Assembly: GCF_027533625.1 (NCBI RefSeq)
Contig: NZ_JAQAGZ010000001.1
Location: forward strand, 558,001 to 622,000
Direction: 5' to 3'
Length of the DNA: 64,000 bases
From: Paenibacillus gyeongsangnamensis
Lineage (GTDB): Bacteria; Bacillota; Bacilli; Paenibacillales; NBRC-103111
Below are positions 1 to 8,812 of the stretch, one piece after another. The translations under genes were made by a program, and so were the position numbers. Position 1 is the first letter of the stretch. Every line of letters starts with the position of its first letter. Under the pieces are notes generated by a model. That model had not been told where the DNA came from, made no database searches, and saw nothing but the letters and a program-made list of their open reading frames with translations.

Positions 1-1124
1 GGAGCGAAGCGGATCGTATTCTCGTGCGTCTCTTTGCAGAGCACACCGGCTCGCATCAGCACTTCGCAGATGGGTCGGGCAGGGACCGACAGTTCGAGGC
101 CGATGAACAAGCCGCGGCCGCGGATGCCGGAGATCAGCGGATGGCGCAGCTTACAGAGAAGGTTCAGGAAGTAATCGCCCAGTTCACGGGAACGTTCGGC
201 CAGCGCCTCATCCTCCGTCACCTGCAGGGCGGCGACGGCTACGGCGCATGCGAGCGGATTGCCTCCGAAGGTCGAACCGTGCGAGCCCGGACCGAAGACC
301 TCGAGAATCTCCCGGTCGGCCGCTACGGCCGAGACGGGAAGCACGCCGCCGCCCAGCGCTTTCCCCAGAATATATACATCGGGCTCGATCCCATCGGCAT
401 CGCAAGCGAATCGGTAACCGGTTCGCCCGAAGCCGGTCTGAATTTCATCGGCCATAAGCAGCACCCGGTGCTGCTTGCATATCGCCGCAGCTTCCCTAAG
501 ATAGCCGTCCGGCGGCAGGACAATACCGGCCTCGCCTTGAATCGGCTCGACCAGAAAAGCCGCGGTGTGCGGGGTTACGGATTGCTTCAGCGCCTCCAGG
601 CTGCCGTACGGGATAACGCGAAATCCCGGGGTGAAGGGACCGAAGCCGTCTTTGTACTCCGCGGAAGAAGAGAAGGAGGTAACGGTAACCGTTCGTCCAT
701 GGAAGTTGCCCTCGCAGACGAGAATTTCCGCCTTCCCGTCCGGAACGCCTTTGTGCCGGTAGGCCCAGCGCCTTGCCGCTTTCACAGCGGTTTCGACCGC
801 TTCGGCCCCGGTATTCATCGGGAGAATCATCGACTTGCCGGTATAACGTGCCAGCTTCTCGTAGAAACGGGCGAGCGGCTCGTTATGGAACGCCCGGGAG
901 GTTAAGGTCACCTTGGCCGCCTGATCCTGAAGAGCCTGGAGAATACGGGGATGGCGGTGTCCATGATTCAGTGCGGAGTAAGCGCTCAGCATATCCATGT
1001 ACCGGTTGCCTTCCGGATCCTTTACCCAGACCCCCTGCGCTTCACTGATCACAATCGGCAGCGGATGATAGTTGGGGGTCCCCCAGCGACCGTTTGCTGA
1101 GATCACTTCATTCGAGAACGTCAT
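1..1124 (-). CDS. rocD: ornithine aminotransferase, C-terminus outside the window
   Basis: PLP-dependent class III aminotransferase converting ornithine plus 2-oxoglutarate to glutamate semialdehyde and glutamate in arginine catabolism. About 374 codons are visible; the reading frame runs off base 1, so the C-terminus is missing. It starts [20 protein letters not shown] and carries fold-type I motifs: NTGAEAVE, an acidic cofactor-binding stretch [12 protein letters not shown] and the Schiff-base lysine in ILGKALGGG. The start at 1124 is preceded by AAAGGAGG, which overlaps the arginase stop codon, so rocF and rocD are translationally close and surely one transcript. The putM-rocF-rocD order gives a route from arginine and proline to P5C/glutamate semialdehyde. 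The P5C dehydrogenase is not in the window. The family assignment is secure; other class III transaminases are less likely given the neighbours. Confidence 0.93.
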   Translation of the reverse strand, partial: MTFSNEVISANGRWGTPNYHPLPIVISEAQGVWVKDPEGNRYMDMLSAYSALNHGHRHPRILQALQDQAAKVTLTSRAFHNEPLARFYEKLARYTGKSMILPMNTGAEAVETAVKAARRWAYRHKGVPDGKAEILVCEGNFHGRTVTVTSFSSSAEYKDGFGPFTPGFRVIPYGSLEALKQSVTPHTAAFLVEPIQGEAGIVLPPDGYLREAAAICKQHRVLLMADEIQTGFGRTGYRFACDADGIEPDVYILGKALGGGVLPVSAVAADREILEVFGPGSHGSTFGGNPLACAVAVAALQVTEDEALAERSRELGDYFLNLLCKLRHPLISGIRGRGLFIGLELSVPARPICEVLMRAGVLCKETHENTIRFA

Positions 1125-1137
1125 GTCCCGGCCTCCT

Positions 1138-2058
1138 TTATAATATCGTTTCTCCCAGCAGGGAAAGGAGAAGTCCGGAAGCGAGCCTGGAGGTTCGTTG
1201 TCCCGGTTCCAGGGAAGGGTTAACTTCCACCAGCTCCGCGGAGGTGACCATCCCGGATTCCTGGAGCAGCTCCATCGCATAATGGGCTTCACGGTAGCTC
1301 ATCCCCCCGGGAACAGGCGTTCCAGTGCCTGGGGCTTCGTTCGGATCGACGCTGTCGATGTCGAAGCTGACGTGTACGCCATCCGTCCCTTGAAGCTGCC
1401 GGGCGGCCTCTTCAAGCACTTTACCGATGCCGTACCGATCGATATCCTGCATGGTGAAGCAGCGGATGCCAAGCTGGCGGATAAGCTGCTTCTCTCCTTC
1501 GTCCAAATCCCGGGCGCCGACGATAACAATGTGCTCCGGAAGCACTTTAGGGCACCGGCCCAGCAGCTTCACAAGCCGGTCATGGCCTAGTCCAAGACTG
1601 ACGGCCAGGGACATGCCGTGCAGATTGCCTGACGGACTCGTATCTGCGGTATTGAGGTCCGAATGGGCATCGAACCAAAGTACGCCGAGCTGTTTGTAGT
1701 GTGCGGACAATCCCGCAATCGTTCCGATGGCGATGCTGTGGTCTCCGCCAAGGATAATCGGAAAGCGCCTTTGACCGACAAGGGCTGACACCTGCAGCGC
1801 CAGCGCCTCGTTCATGTCGGCCACTGCGTCCAGATGCTTGAGGGCGTGCGGAGCCGCCCGTGCGTCCGCGGACGAGAGAGGCTTGAATTCCGGGAGCGCC
1901 GGAGCGGTCTCCACCTCGTGACGGAGCAGACGGAGCTTGCGTTCCAGCCCGGTCCGAAGAATCGCTTCGGGCCCGTCCTTTGCGCCGCGGCGGCCGGCAC
2001 CCCAGTCGAAAGGAACAGGAAGCAGGGTGATTTTCTTGGAATGTGCAGAAGCGTACAT
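1138..2058 (-). CDS. rocF: arginase
   Basis: Cytosolic manganese ureohydrolase splitting arginine into ornithine and urea, 306 residues, the normal length for bacterial arginases. The metal-binding signatures are all present in order: [24 protein letters not shown] and SFDIDSVDP. An NPSLEP stretch lies near the C-terminus. I chose the ATG at 2058 because GGAGGAGG lies directly upstream; in-frame codons further upstream have no ribosome site. The gene begins 11 bases after the proline dehydrogenase stop and ends 13 bases before rocD, so it is the middle gene of the operon. The ornithine product is the substrate of the next enzyme. Agmatinase is the main alternative within the superfamily, but the pairing with ornithine aminotransferase argues for arginase. 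Confidence 0.94.
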   Translation of the reverse strand: MYASAHSKKITLLPVPFDWGAGRRGAKDGPEAILRTGLERKLRLLRHEVETAPALPEFKPLSSADARAAPHALKHLDAVADMNEALALQVSALVGQRRFPIILGGDHSIAIGTIAGLSAHYKQLGVLWFDAHSDLNTADTSPSGNLHGMSLAVSLGLGHDRLVKLLGRCPKVLPEHIVIVGARDLDEGEKQLIRQLGIRCFTMQDIDRYGIGKVLEEAARQLQGTDGVHVSFDIDSVDPNEAPGTGTPVPGGMSYREAHYAMELLQESGMVTSAELVEVNPSLEPGQRTSRLASGLLLSLLGETIL

Positions 2059-2069
2059 GGGCCCTCCTC

Positions 2070-2990
2070 CTACCAATTTTTGATCACAAACCACAGATTG
2101 GCAGGACGCTCTGCCAGCCTGCGGACAAAATACGGATACCATTTGCGGCCGTAGGGCACATAGCAGCGCACTTTATAGCCCTCTTGAACAAGCCTTTCCT
2201 GCAGCGGCGAGGCAACACCATACAGCATCTGAAATTCAAACCTATCGGGCGGCACCTGGAGTCGTCGAACAAGCTTCTGAGCCGCCCGGATGATGCGCTC
2301 GTCGTGCGTGGCAATGGAGGTGAACACGCCGGAGGACAGGCGGATACCGATCAAGCGGATGAAGTTCTCGTCGACCTCCTGCTTTCGGGCCAGGACCAAG
2401 GGCTTCGGCTCCTTGTAGGCCCCCTTCACCAGACGGAGAGGGACGCGCTCGCGGGTCAGCCGGTCAACATCGTGCAGACTTCTGCGCATGCAAGCCTGAA
2501 CGACCGTGCCTACTCCGTTCAAGCCTTCCGCACGCAGGCGGCGGACCATTCGGAGGGTTGCATCCGTATATGGCGAGTTTTCCATATCCAGACACACGAA
2601 GCCTTGCTGATCTTCAGCACGCCGAACGATTTGCCTGATATAGGTGCAGGTCGTCTCTTCGTCCAAGGCAAGCCCCATTTGGGTCGGTTTCAACGAAACA
2701 TTCACATCCGCAGCTCCCGCCGCAAGGCGGTCGACCATTCGGAGATATTCCTCCATGAAGCTCTCCGATTCTTGCACCGTTCTGACGCCCTCGCCCAAAT
2801 GATCCAGCGTGACGGAAATTCCTTTCGCTTCAAGATCAGCCACCCGGAGCATGGCCTCCTCGAGCGTTACACCGGCTACGAATCGGGCTGCGCCCAGTTG
2901 AAGGCCGTAACGCAGCGCTGCGGCTTCGACGGCCCGATTGCCTGCCAGCGTCAGCAGAATGGAGCGGAATAGTCGTGTACCCAGTTCCAT
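2070..2990 (-). CDS. putM: proline dehydrogenase
   Basis: FAD-dependent monofunctional proline dehydrogenase of 306 residues, oxidising L-proline to delta-1-pyrroline-5-carboxylate, normally membrane-associated and passing electrons to quinone. Characteristic PRODH barrel motifs are visible in order: LKPTQMGL, LDMENS, VQACMRRS, RLVKGAYKE, ATHDERI, FEFQMLYG and the C-terminal YVPYGRKWYPYFVRRLAERP that contacts flavin and substrate. The ATG at 2990 has a strong GGAAGGAGGGG site; an upstream in-frame start at 3056 lacks one. It is the first gene of the putM-rocF-rocD group, so proline and arginine degradation converge on the same intermediate. I could not pick out a convincing sigma-54 or sigma-A promoter upstream. 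Confidence 0.93.
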   Translation of the reverse strand: MELGTRLFRSILLTLAGNRAVEAAALRYGLQLGAARFVAGVTLEEAMLRVADLEAKGISVTLDHLGEGVRTVQESESFMEEYLRMVDRLAAGAADVNVSLKPTQMGLALDEETTCTYIRQIVRRAEDQQGFVCLDMENSPYTDATLRMVRRLRAEGLNGVGTVVQACMRRSLHDVDRLTRERVPLRLVKGAYKEPKPLVLARKQEVDENFIRLIGIRLSSGVFTSIATHDERIIRAAQKLVRRLQVPPDRFEFQMLYGVASPLQERLVQEGYKVRCYVPYGRKWYPYFVRRLAERPANLWFVIKNW

Positions 2991-3120
2991 GGCGGTGCCC
3001 CTCCTTCCTGTGCTTATATGTAATGCATATTCCAGGGTGCGAGCATACAGGATCACAACCCGTTACTTCGTTGATATATCGTATTCAGAACTCGTCTAAA
3101 CGCCACACGGGAGCTGCAAA

Positions 3121-3170
3121 GAAAAAAGCCTGACCTCTCCCGGAAGCGCATTTCCGCGAAGAGGCAGGCT
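3121..3170 (-). terminator. intrinsic terminator of the MBL hydrolase gene
   Basis: On the minus strand AGCCTGCCTCT and AGAGGTCAGGCT form a long stem followed by TTTTTTC. It lies just after the stop of the minus-strand MBL-fold gene. Confidence 0.85.
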
Positions 3171-3175
3171 GATCT

Positions 3176-3913
3176 TTAAAAACTGTATTTGCGATGCTGC
3201 TCGATAAACTGCATGGAGCCGGTACAGCCGATATAATCCGTCATGTTATCGCCGTAATGCATGAGGCGCGTGATCCGCTGGATGGATTCCGGCAAGCTCA
3301 TTAGCTCGTCCAGCGCCGCATGGACCATCCCTTTGCCCTGCAGCTGGCAATCATGCCAGATCTCCTTCACGCCCCGGGCGCTCATCTCTTTCAAGCGTTC
3401 CGCGTCAAACCTGGAATCCGAGCTGTAATAGAGCTTTTCGTTCATAAGAATGGCGTAGCTGGGCTTACCCGGAATATGCTCGGTCGGCAGCAGCTCCAAG
3501 GTTAGATCCGGATGAAGCGGGTAAGGGGTACCCGGTTCAAGCGGGACGACCTCGAAATAATCGTTCAACGAATGGAATCCTTCCGCCTTATTTTCCAAAC
3601 CGCCCTTGAGGGAATGGTCCCACAGCGGTCCAATCAGCGTCGAAGGAAGAAGCAGCTTCATGCGGTGCCGATGTACATATTGGCTTTGAAAAGCCAGCTC
3701 CTCCAAACCACCGACATGGTCCGCGTGGATGTGGGTTATGAGTATGGCGTCGATTTGAGGGGACGGAATATTCAATTCGTATAATGCGCGGGGGGCGGTG
3801 ACGCCGCAATCGATTAATAACGTGAAGCCGTGCGCGTATACCAGAGCATTATTATTGTAGTATCGTTTGGCGAAGGCGCTTCCCGTACCGATCATTTGAA
3901 TTTGCAGGCTCAC
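3176..3913 (-). CDS. MBL-fold metallo-hydrolase
   Basis: A 245-residue metallo-beta-lactamase-fold protein. Residues near 60-68 give the zinc signature HIHADHVGG, preceded by the fold's usual GTGSA beta-strand at the N-terminus and an IDCG metal-facing strand. A later SDSRFD acidic motif and a C-terminal RLMHYGD histidine complete the expected ligand set. The layout resembles RNase Z-like and phosphodiesterase-like members rather than beta-lactamases, but the substrate cannot be told. A GTG start at 3913 sits seven bases after GGAGG. The overlapping ATG four bases upstream is in another frame. It is a monocistronic gene with its own terminator. Cytosolic: no signal peptide is visible. Confidence 0.85.
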   Translation of the reverse strand: MSLQIQMIGTGSAFAKRYYNNNALVYAHGFTLLIDCGVTAPRALYELNIPSPQIDAILITHIHADHVGGLEELAFQSQYVHRHRMKLLLPSTLIGPLWDHSLKGGLENKAEGFHSLNDYFEVVPLEPGTPYPLHPDLTLELLPTEHIPGKPSYAILMNEKLYYSSDSRFDAERLKEMSARGVKEIWHDCQLQGKGMVHAALDELMSLPESIQRITRLMHYGDNMTDYIGCTGSMQFIEQHRKYSF

Positions 3914-3917
3914 TCAT

Positions 3918-4309
3918 GATCCTCCACTCCTCGGCGGTTTGACGGCCGCCTGATGTTTGAGTAAATCTTACCTGAGGCAGAGCGTTCGTTCAAGAGAATT
4001 ATCACACCTTTTGCAAAAAAAAATTTATGATTATGATAACCGAAGGAAGAGAGGATATCATGAAGCGAAAGCTCCATTTCCCGGGCAAGCGCACCGTTCG
4101 TCAGAGAACGGCATAGAAGAGACAATAGTCGACATAAAGATGACGATGCGGCATATGTTGTTCACATACGACGTGTAATCGTTTGCAAAATCTATATCTA
4201 GTTTTTAAAATATAAAAAAAAATGTTTTTTTCATATTTGAGCGCAACTCTTGCGCAAAACCGGAGTATAACATTACACAAAAAGAAGAACATGATGGAGG
4301 TTGCCAGAA
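3918..4309. other. AT-rich intergenic region with a palindrome
   Basis: This stretch separates the divergent MBL hydrolase and the stalk-domain protein and should hold both promoters. It contains a perfect inverted repeat GCGCAA-CTC-TTGCGC at 4241-4255 in very AT-rich DNA, which could be an operator for the downstream gene. A candidate 18-codon peptide (4060-4116) is listed separately. No other gene is supported. Confidence 0.5.
4060..4116 (+). CDS. possible small basic peptide, 18 residues
   Basis: A short frame, MKRKLHFPGKRTVRQRTA, preceded by GGAAGAGAGGATATC at a reasonable ribosome-binding distance. Seven of 18 residues are Lys or Arg. It could be a real micro-protein or leader peptide upstream of the stalk-domain gene, or chance. 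There is no codon-usage or homology evidence, so the call is weak. Confidence 0.2.
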   Translation: MKRKLHFPGKRTVRQRTA

Positions 4310-4924
4310 ATGAAAGTGCCGCGATTGCTGACGCTGGTGCTGTCGCTTTCCTTATTCGGAACGGCGGGGGCGTTCGCCAGCTCCATGTGGGGCGATTATG
4401 AGGGTTACGCCAAAGCACGGGTGACGATTAACAACAATGAGAAGACATTTGCCGACGGTGATACTCCGGCCTTCTTAATTAAAGGAAGCACTGTATTTCC
4501 GGTAAGGGTATTGTCCGAATCCCTCCAAGCACTGGTGAAATGGGACAATGCTACCAAGACCATAGCCATTCATAAACCGAATGTACATATGTTTGTCGCC
4601 AAGAAGGTTAATGACGACTACTCGATCTCCAAGCCGTTCGGAGGGGTGAAGAAGGGCGACCGGCTCGACTTTGCCGTATTCGCGCAAGTGGACAGCCTGA
4701 CGACGCCGATTTCTTCCTTTAAAATCTCGATCGATTCGCCGAGCGGCGAGACTGTGGCTACGCACGAGAAGATGGTGAACGGACAAAAGGAAAGCTTCTG
4801 GTATCCATGGCCGTTCAATGTAACGTTCTCCGAGGCGGGCAACTATGTGGTCAAATTTTCGATTAAATTGGATGACAGCAGTGATTATACCGTCGTTTCA
4901 CAGAAAGTGATTTTGTCCGAATAA
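4310..4924 (+). CDS. secreted copper amine oxidase N-terminal-like (stalk) domain protein
   Basis: A 204-residue exported protein. An N-terminal signal peptide (MKVPRLLTLVLSLSLFGTAG, cleaved after about AFAS) is followed by the small domain usually called copper amine oxidase N-terminal or stalk domain, roughly residues 30-95. Its hallmarks are a VTINN start, a TVFPVRVLSESL strand-helix and VKWDNATKTIAI. The remaining 105 residues look like a beta-rich, immunoglobulin-like domain (PISSFKISIDSPSGE to a final VVSQKVILSE). No catalytic residues are evident; such proteins are common at the Paenibacillus cell surface and are thought to be structural or wall-associated. ATG 4310 is nine bases after GGAGG. 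A similar stalk-domain protein lies at 29557-30462. Confidence 0.8.
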   Translation: MKVPRLLTLVLSLSLFGTAGAFASSMWGDYEGYAKARVTINNNEKTFADGDTPAFLIKGSTVFPVRVLSESLQALVKWDNATKTIAIHKPNVHMFVAKKVNDDYSISKPFGGVKKGDRLDFAVFAQVDSLTTPISSFKISIDSPSGETVATHEKMVNGQKESFWYPWPFNVTFSEAGNYVVKFSIKLDDSSDYTVVSQKVILSE

Positions 4925-5041
4925 AGCCGGGAGCCGGCCTCCTTTGGAGCAGGAAGCAGTCGGGCTTTACATTGACTTGGACTCCGCCCGCATGATACGA
5001 TACGAGGGAACTACCAATTTAAGACGAAAGTAGGTTTTCCC

Positions 5042-5341
5042 ATGAGCGATCACATACATGACGCTTCCTGCGACCATGATCATGAGGATGATATCTTCAT
5101 CGTAACCGATCAAGACGGTGTCGAGCATGAGATGGTAATGGTATATACCTTCGAAGCAAACGAGCGCGCTTATGCGGTGCTGCTGGATCGCAACGACATG
5201 GAAGCGGACGGGGTCATTTTCCGCATTGAAGAAGAGGACGGAGAAGCCTTCCTTTCCAGCATCGAAGACGAACAAGAGTGGGATCGCGTCGTTCAGATCT
5301 ATAACGAGATCGTCGAAGAACAAGAGCAGGAACAACCATAA
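5042..5341 (+). CDS. DUF1292 family acidic protein (YrzB-like)
   Basis: A 99-residue, strongly acidic cytosolic protein matching the DUF1292/YrzB pattern: EDDIFIVTDQDGVEHEMVMV, a central YAVLLDR, then FRIEEEDGEAFLSSIEDEQE and an amphipathic C-terminal helix with VVQIYNEIVEE. In Bacillus this family is encoded beside a Holliday junction resolvase gene and has no known biochemical role. Here that neighbour is absent, and the gene stands alone between the stalk-domain protein and a minus-strand DUF1885 gene. The extra His/Asp-rich N-terminal tail (HDASCDHDHED) could bind metal, which is my inference only. Confidence 0.8.
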   Translation: MSDHIHDASCDHDHEDDIFIVTDQDGVEHEMVMVYTFEANERAYAVLLDRNDMEADGVIFRIEEEDGEAFLSSIEDEQEWDRVVQIYNEIVEEQEQEQP

Positions 5342-5354
5342 CGTTGAACTCAGA

Positions 5355-5385
5355 AACCCTTCTTTTTTCAAGGAGGGTTTTTCGC
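5355..5385 (+). terminator. probable terminator of the DUF1292 gene
   Basis: AACCCTTC pairs imperfectly with GGAGGGTT across a T-rich loop, followed by TTTTTCGC. It lies 14 bases after the stop codon. Confidence 0.6.
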
Positions 5386-5468
5386 TCTGAAGGTAGGCAT
5401 GAAAAGACCGTGCTTCCAACGGCCGGAGCCGGGGGTGCACAGTCTCGATAATCCGGTAGAACTTCTTA

Positions 5469-5897
5469 TTATTTACGAGGGTTATAAAACATGATACGTC
5501 CGTTGAACAAGTGAAGCTCGGCCTTCCATAAGCGGGCTAAATATTTGCAGAATTCGTTGCCTTTGCCTTTATCGCCGTGCGTACAATCGTCCGGCAGCAC
5601 GACCTGCACATAATTGTTCTTGCCCTCTTCCGATCCGGCCGCAGCCTCGCTGCCTACGCCGAGAACGATATATTTGTACAGCGGGCTGGTTCCTTTCAGA
5701 TAAAACCATTGACCTTCGCTCTCCGGTTTGGTCTCGACCGAATAAGGAAAGCCGGCATCGCCGTATTCCCAACCCAGCTGCTTGCCCGTCAAGACCAGTT
5801 GTTCTTTATAATGCTGGAGCTGAGCTTTCAATTCCTCGAGCGATACGGAAGAAACGGCGGAGCCTTCGACAAATTTAATATATGCGCTTTGCGCCAT
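5469..5897 (-). CDS. DUF1885 family protein
   Basis: A 142-residue protein of the Bacillales DUF1885 family, of unknown function. The recognisable blocks are the N-terminal QSAYIKFVEGS, a central WEYGDAGFPY and the C-terminal THGDKGKGNEFCKYLARL plus ELHLFNGRIMFYNPRK. No signal peptide or membrane segment is visible, and no catalytic motif is obvious. The start at 5897 (MAQSAYIKF) was preferred to the upstream in-frame methionine at 5948 because it matches the family's usual N-terminus; an AGGTG precedes it. It is a single gene convergent with DUF1292. Confidence 0.75.
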   Translation of the reverse strand: MAQSAYIKFVEGSAVSSVSLEELKAQLQHYKEQLVLTGKQLGWEYGDAGFPYSVETKPESEGQWFYLKGTSPLYKYIVLGVGSEAAAGSEEGKNNYVQVVLPDDCTHGDKGKGNEFCKYLARLWKAELHLFNGRIMFYNPRK

Positions 5898-6118
5898 GAC
5901 GTTATGCACCTGCCTACATAATGGACTGGTTAGGTTGGATTCAAGCATGCTCCCATCACTTTCGAGTGGGGATCAGCCGTTAAATCACAGGGTCATGCAC
6001 CATGATCATCATAGCATTGTCCTATTGGAAATACAATACAAAAGCCGGGCCCTGCCCGTTAAACAGGAAGAGACCGGCCATCTTACAAAGCTTGGTTTCG
6101 CTTCAACGGAGGATAACA

Positions 6119-6949
6119 GTGGAATCTCAACTATTTAGCGGTTACCTACTCGTAACGGATATGGACGGCACGCTGCTGGGCGCGGATAAGTCGATCAGTC
6201 CGGATAATTTGGCTGCAATTGAACGGTTCACGGCACAGGGAGGACGCTTTACGCTGGCTACCGGAAGAATTGCTTCGTCTGTAAGGCGGTACGCGGAGCA
6301 GCTCCCGCTTGGCGCCCCCGCTATTCTGTGCAACGGGGCGATGATCTATGATTTCGCGAGCGGCGAGACGGTATGGGAGCGGATGCTTCCCGTCTCCGAT
6401 GCAGAGGGCATTATTCAGCGGATGCTGTCGCTTTACCCGCAGATCGGAGTGGAGATTTATCCGAAGGGATGGGACGTTCCTTTCTTCCGCAATGAGAATG
6501 AAGTAACGCAGCGGCACGAGCGTATGGAAAAATTCCGGCGGAGAGCGGATTCGGCGCCGGCAGAGCCGTGGATCAAAGTGCTGTTCGCTTGGGAGCCGGC
6601 GAGGCTCGATGCCATTACCCCGCATTTGCAGGAATTGACCGGTTCGGCGGAGGTCGAATGGATTCGATCGGATGACAAGTACTTGGAGCTTCTGGCCAAA
6701 GACTCCACCAAAGGGCACGCGCTGGAGGCGCTCACCCGGCGGCTTGGAATGGATCCGGCGAAGAGCATTGCGATGGGTGATCATTTGAACGACCTTGAAA
6801 TGATTCGGCGCGCCGGAGTCGGCGTTGCTGTAGCGAACGCGCATCCGGAGCTCCGGGCCGCGGCCGGCCATCACGCGAAGCATCACGAGGAGCATGCCGT
6901 GGCCGATGTAATCGAATGGCTGGAGCAGCGCATTCGATCAGGCATGTAG
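6119..6949 (+). CDS. Cof-type HAD-IIB hydrolase
   Basis: A 276-residue haloacid dehalogenase-superfamily phosphatase with a C2 cap. Motif I, TDMDGTLLG, lies near residue 13, with the nucleophilic Asp and the acid/base Asp. Motif II is the Thr in LATGR. Motif IV is GDHLNDLEM near residue 219. Members dephosphorylate sugar phosphates, flavin precursors or nucleotides, and the substrate cannot be read from sequence. The GTG at 6119 is chosen because ACGGAGG is six bases upstream; the frame is open further upstream to 6002 without a ribosome site. It ends before a strong bidirectional terminator shared with convergent speA. Confidence 0.85.
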   Translation: MESQLFSGYLLVTDMDGTLLGADKSISPDNLAAIERFTAQGGRFTLATGRIASSVRRYAEQLPLGAPAILCNGAMIYDFASGETVWERMLPVSDAEGIIQRMLSLYPQIGVEIYPKGWDVPFFRNENEVTQRHERMEKFRRRADSAPAEPWIKVLFAWEPARLDAITPHLQELTGSAEVEWIRSDDKYLELLAKDSTKGHALEALTRRLGMDPAKSIAMGDHLNDLEMIRRAGVGVAVANAHPELRAAAGHHAKHHEEHAVADVIEWLEQRIRSGM

Positions 6950-6953
6950 CATG

Positions 6954-6983
6954 AAAAAGGGCTGTCTCCGGGACAGCCCTTTG
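6954..6983. terminator. bidirectional terminator between the HAD gene and speA
   Basis: AAAGGGCTGTC-TCCG-GGACAGCCCTTT is a perfect 11-bp stem with A- and T-runs on the two sides. The first R1 repeat copy starts four bases later. Confidence 0.9.
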
Positions 6984-6986
6984 TGC

Positions 6987-7088
6987 GTTGATAATAATTT
7001 ATAAGTTTTCGTAGCTTATAGCTTCGCATCAACCTTGGTAAACGCGCTGGTCCTTGTAAGACAAGGACGGCGTAGCCGTTTATCATGG
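6987..7088 (+). repeat. R1 dispersed repeat, copy 1
   Basis: A 102-bp element from GTTGATAATAATTTATAAG to TTTATCATGG. It holds two consecutive structures. In the first, GTTGAT/ATCAAC encloses the hairpin ATAAGTT-TTCGT-AGCTTAT. In the second, GGTAAACG/CGTTTATC encloses GTCCTTG-TAAGA-CAAGGAC. It sits immediately after the HAD terminator and 12 bases beyond the end of convergent speA. Eight related copies lie elsewhere in the window. Confidence 0.9.
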
Positions 7089-7100
7089 ATGTGCGAAATT

Positions 7101-8576
7101 TTAGAAAATGGCAGGCGTTTCCACAATAACTTTAACCTGCTCGATGCTGCGGTCCTCGGGACCCTTTACCGGCAGACCGACTTCCACGTGCTCCGTGATA
7201 TAGTCGATCAAATCCTGAGAGATGACCTCCCCTGGAAGCAGGATCGGAATGCCCGGCGGGTAGACATAGATGAATTCGGCAATGATACGGTCTGCGGATT
7301 CCTTGAACGGTACGATCTCCGTATCCCCGTAGAAGGCATCGCGCGGCGACAAGGTCAGCTGCGGAATCTTCGGAATTTTGATCACAAGCTCGTTCACCGG
7401 GTTGATGGAATAATTCTCGGAGGACAGCTGGGCCAAGGCGGTCAGCAGCGTCTCGATGTTCTCCCGAGTATCGCCCGGCGTAATGAGACACAGGATATTG
7501 TACATGTCGCTGAGCTCGACCTCGATGTTGAATTTGTCCCTCAGCCAATTCTCCGCATCGTAGCCGGTAATGCCCAAGTGGCGCACATGGATGTTGATCT
7601 TGGTCGGATCGTAATCATAGGTTGCTTCTGTACCGAGAATTTCATCGCCGAAGCAGTACAGCCCCGGGATCAGATTGATTTCGTGACGCGCGTAATTTGC
7701 GAGCTCGATCGTCCGTTCGGCCATTTCTTTCCCGTTCAAGGCCAAATTGCGGCGGGCCGTGTCGAGCGAGCCGAGCAGAATGTAGGAGGTCGAAGTGGTC
7801 GTCAGCATGCTGATGATCGTCTTCGCGCGCCGAACGCTGACCCGGCCCTCGCGGATATTGAGGACGGAGCTCTGCGTCATGGAGCCGCCGAGCTTATGTA
7901 CGCTCGTAGCCGCCATATCGGCTCCGGCTTCCATCGCCGACATCGGCAGCTTGCTGCTGAAATGAATCAGCACGCCGTGCGCCTCGTCGACAAGCACCGG
8001 AATATTGTACTCGTGCACGATATTGACGATTTCCCGCAGATTGGCGCATACGCCGTAATAGGTCGGGTTGATGACAAGCACGGCCTTGGCGTCGGGATGC
8101 CGCTCCAGCGCCCGGCGAACGGAGCTGGTCGTGACCCCGTGGTCGATGCCGAGATTCTCGTCCCGCACCGGTTTCAGGAAGACGGGCTTCGCACCCGCGA
8201 AAATAATGGCCGACATGATGGACTTATGTACGTTGCGCGGCACGATGATTTTGTCTCCTTGGGAGCATACGGTCAAAATCATCGTCATGATGGCGCCGCT
8301 CGTCCCCTGCACGGAGAAAAACGTATGATCGGCACCGAAAGCTTCGGCAGCAAGCTTCTGCGACTCTTCAATGACGCCCGTCGGTTGATGCAGATCGTCC
8401 AGCGGAGCTATATTGATCAGGTCGATGGACAGCGCGTTATCGCCGATAAACTCCCGGAACTCGGGGTCCATGCCGACACCTTTCTTATGTCCTGGGATAT
8501 GAAACTGAACAGGATTGCGCTCCGCATGCTGCTTCAGCGCGGTGAACAGGGGAGTTTTCGTTTGATCCACGGTCAT
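7101..8576 (-). CDS. speA: arginine decarboxylase (Orn/Lys/Arg decarboxylase family)
   Basis: A 491-residue PLP enzyme of the fold-type I Orn/Lys/Arg decarboxylase family, the length and domain plan of Bacillus SpeA, which makes agmatine for spermidine synthesis. The PLP domain shows HIPGHKKG near residue 27, SVQGTSGA, the cofactor-binding Asp in LVDEAHG (about residue 197) and the Schiff-base lysine in SVHKLGGS (K228). The C-terminal domain carries YPPGIPILLPGE, the family's usual substrate-site signature. Arginine is inferred from the Bacillus family; lysine or ornithine cannot be excluded by eye. A gene for agmatine ureohydrolase is not nearby. ATG 8576 follows GAAGGGTAGGG. Single-gene unit, convergent with the HAD gene. 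Confidence 0.85.
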   Translation of the reverse strand: MTVDQTKTPLFTALKQHAERNPVQFHIPGHKKGVGMDPEFREFIGDNALSIDLINIAPLDDLHQPTGVIEESQKLAAEAFGADHTFFSVQGTSGAIMTMILTVCSQGDKIIVPRNVHKSIMSAIIFAGAKPVFLKPVRDENLGIDHGVTTSSVRRALERHPDAKAVLVINPTYYGVCANLREIVNIVHEYNIPVLVDEAHGVLIHFSSKLPMSAMEAGADMAATSVHKLGGSMTQSSVLNIREGRVSVRRAKTIISMLTTTSTSYILLGSLDTARRNLALNGKEMAERTIELANYARHEINLIPGLYCFGDEILGTEATYDYDPTKINIHVRHLGITGYDAENWLRDKFNIEVELSDMYNILCLITPGDTRENIETLLTALAQLSSENYSINPVNELVIKIPKIPQLTLSPRDAFYGDTEIVPFKESADRIIAEFIYVYPPGIPILLPGEVISQDLIDYITEHVEVGLPVKGPEDRSIEQVKVIVETPAIF

Positions 8577-8812
8577 CCCTACCCTTCATTGTGTGGTTTC
8601 GATATATGAAAAAAGCAAACAAAATGAGTATAGCAAACTGGGACACGGATGCAAGCGATTTTTATGAATAGTTTGTTAATCTTTTGGAGGAAATAACCTT
8701 TGTCGATTTTGTTAATAATTAAGCCTGTTCATTTCCTAACTGAAAATAATTATGGTACGATAGGATTACATTTATTAGAAATGACCGTCTGAGAGAGGAT
8801 TGGAAGTCACTA

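Noticed and set aside
3000-3060. Possible sigma-54 promoter for the putM-rocF-rocD operon
   Set aside because: GCAC and TGCA elements are present but the spacing between them is wrong for a -24/-12 promoter.
3910-4125. A 71-codon minus-strand frame upstream of the MBL gene
   Set aside because: No ribosome site and no motif. It crosses the promoter region of the MBL gene.
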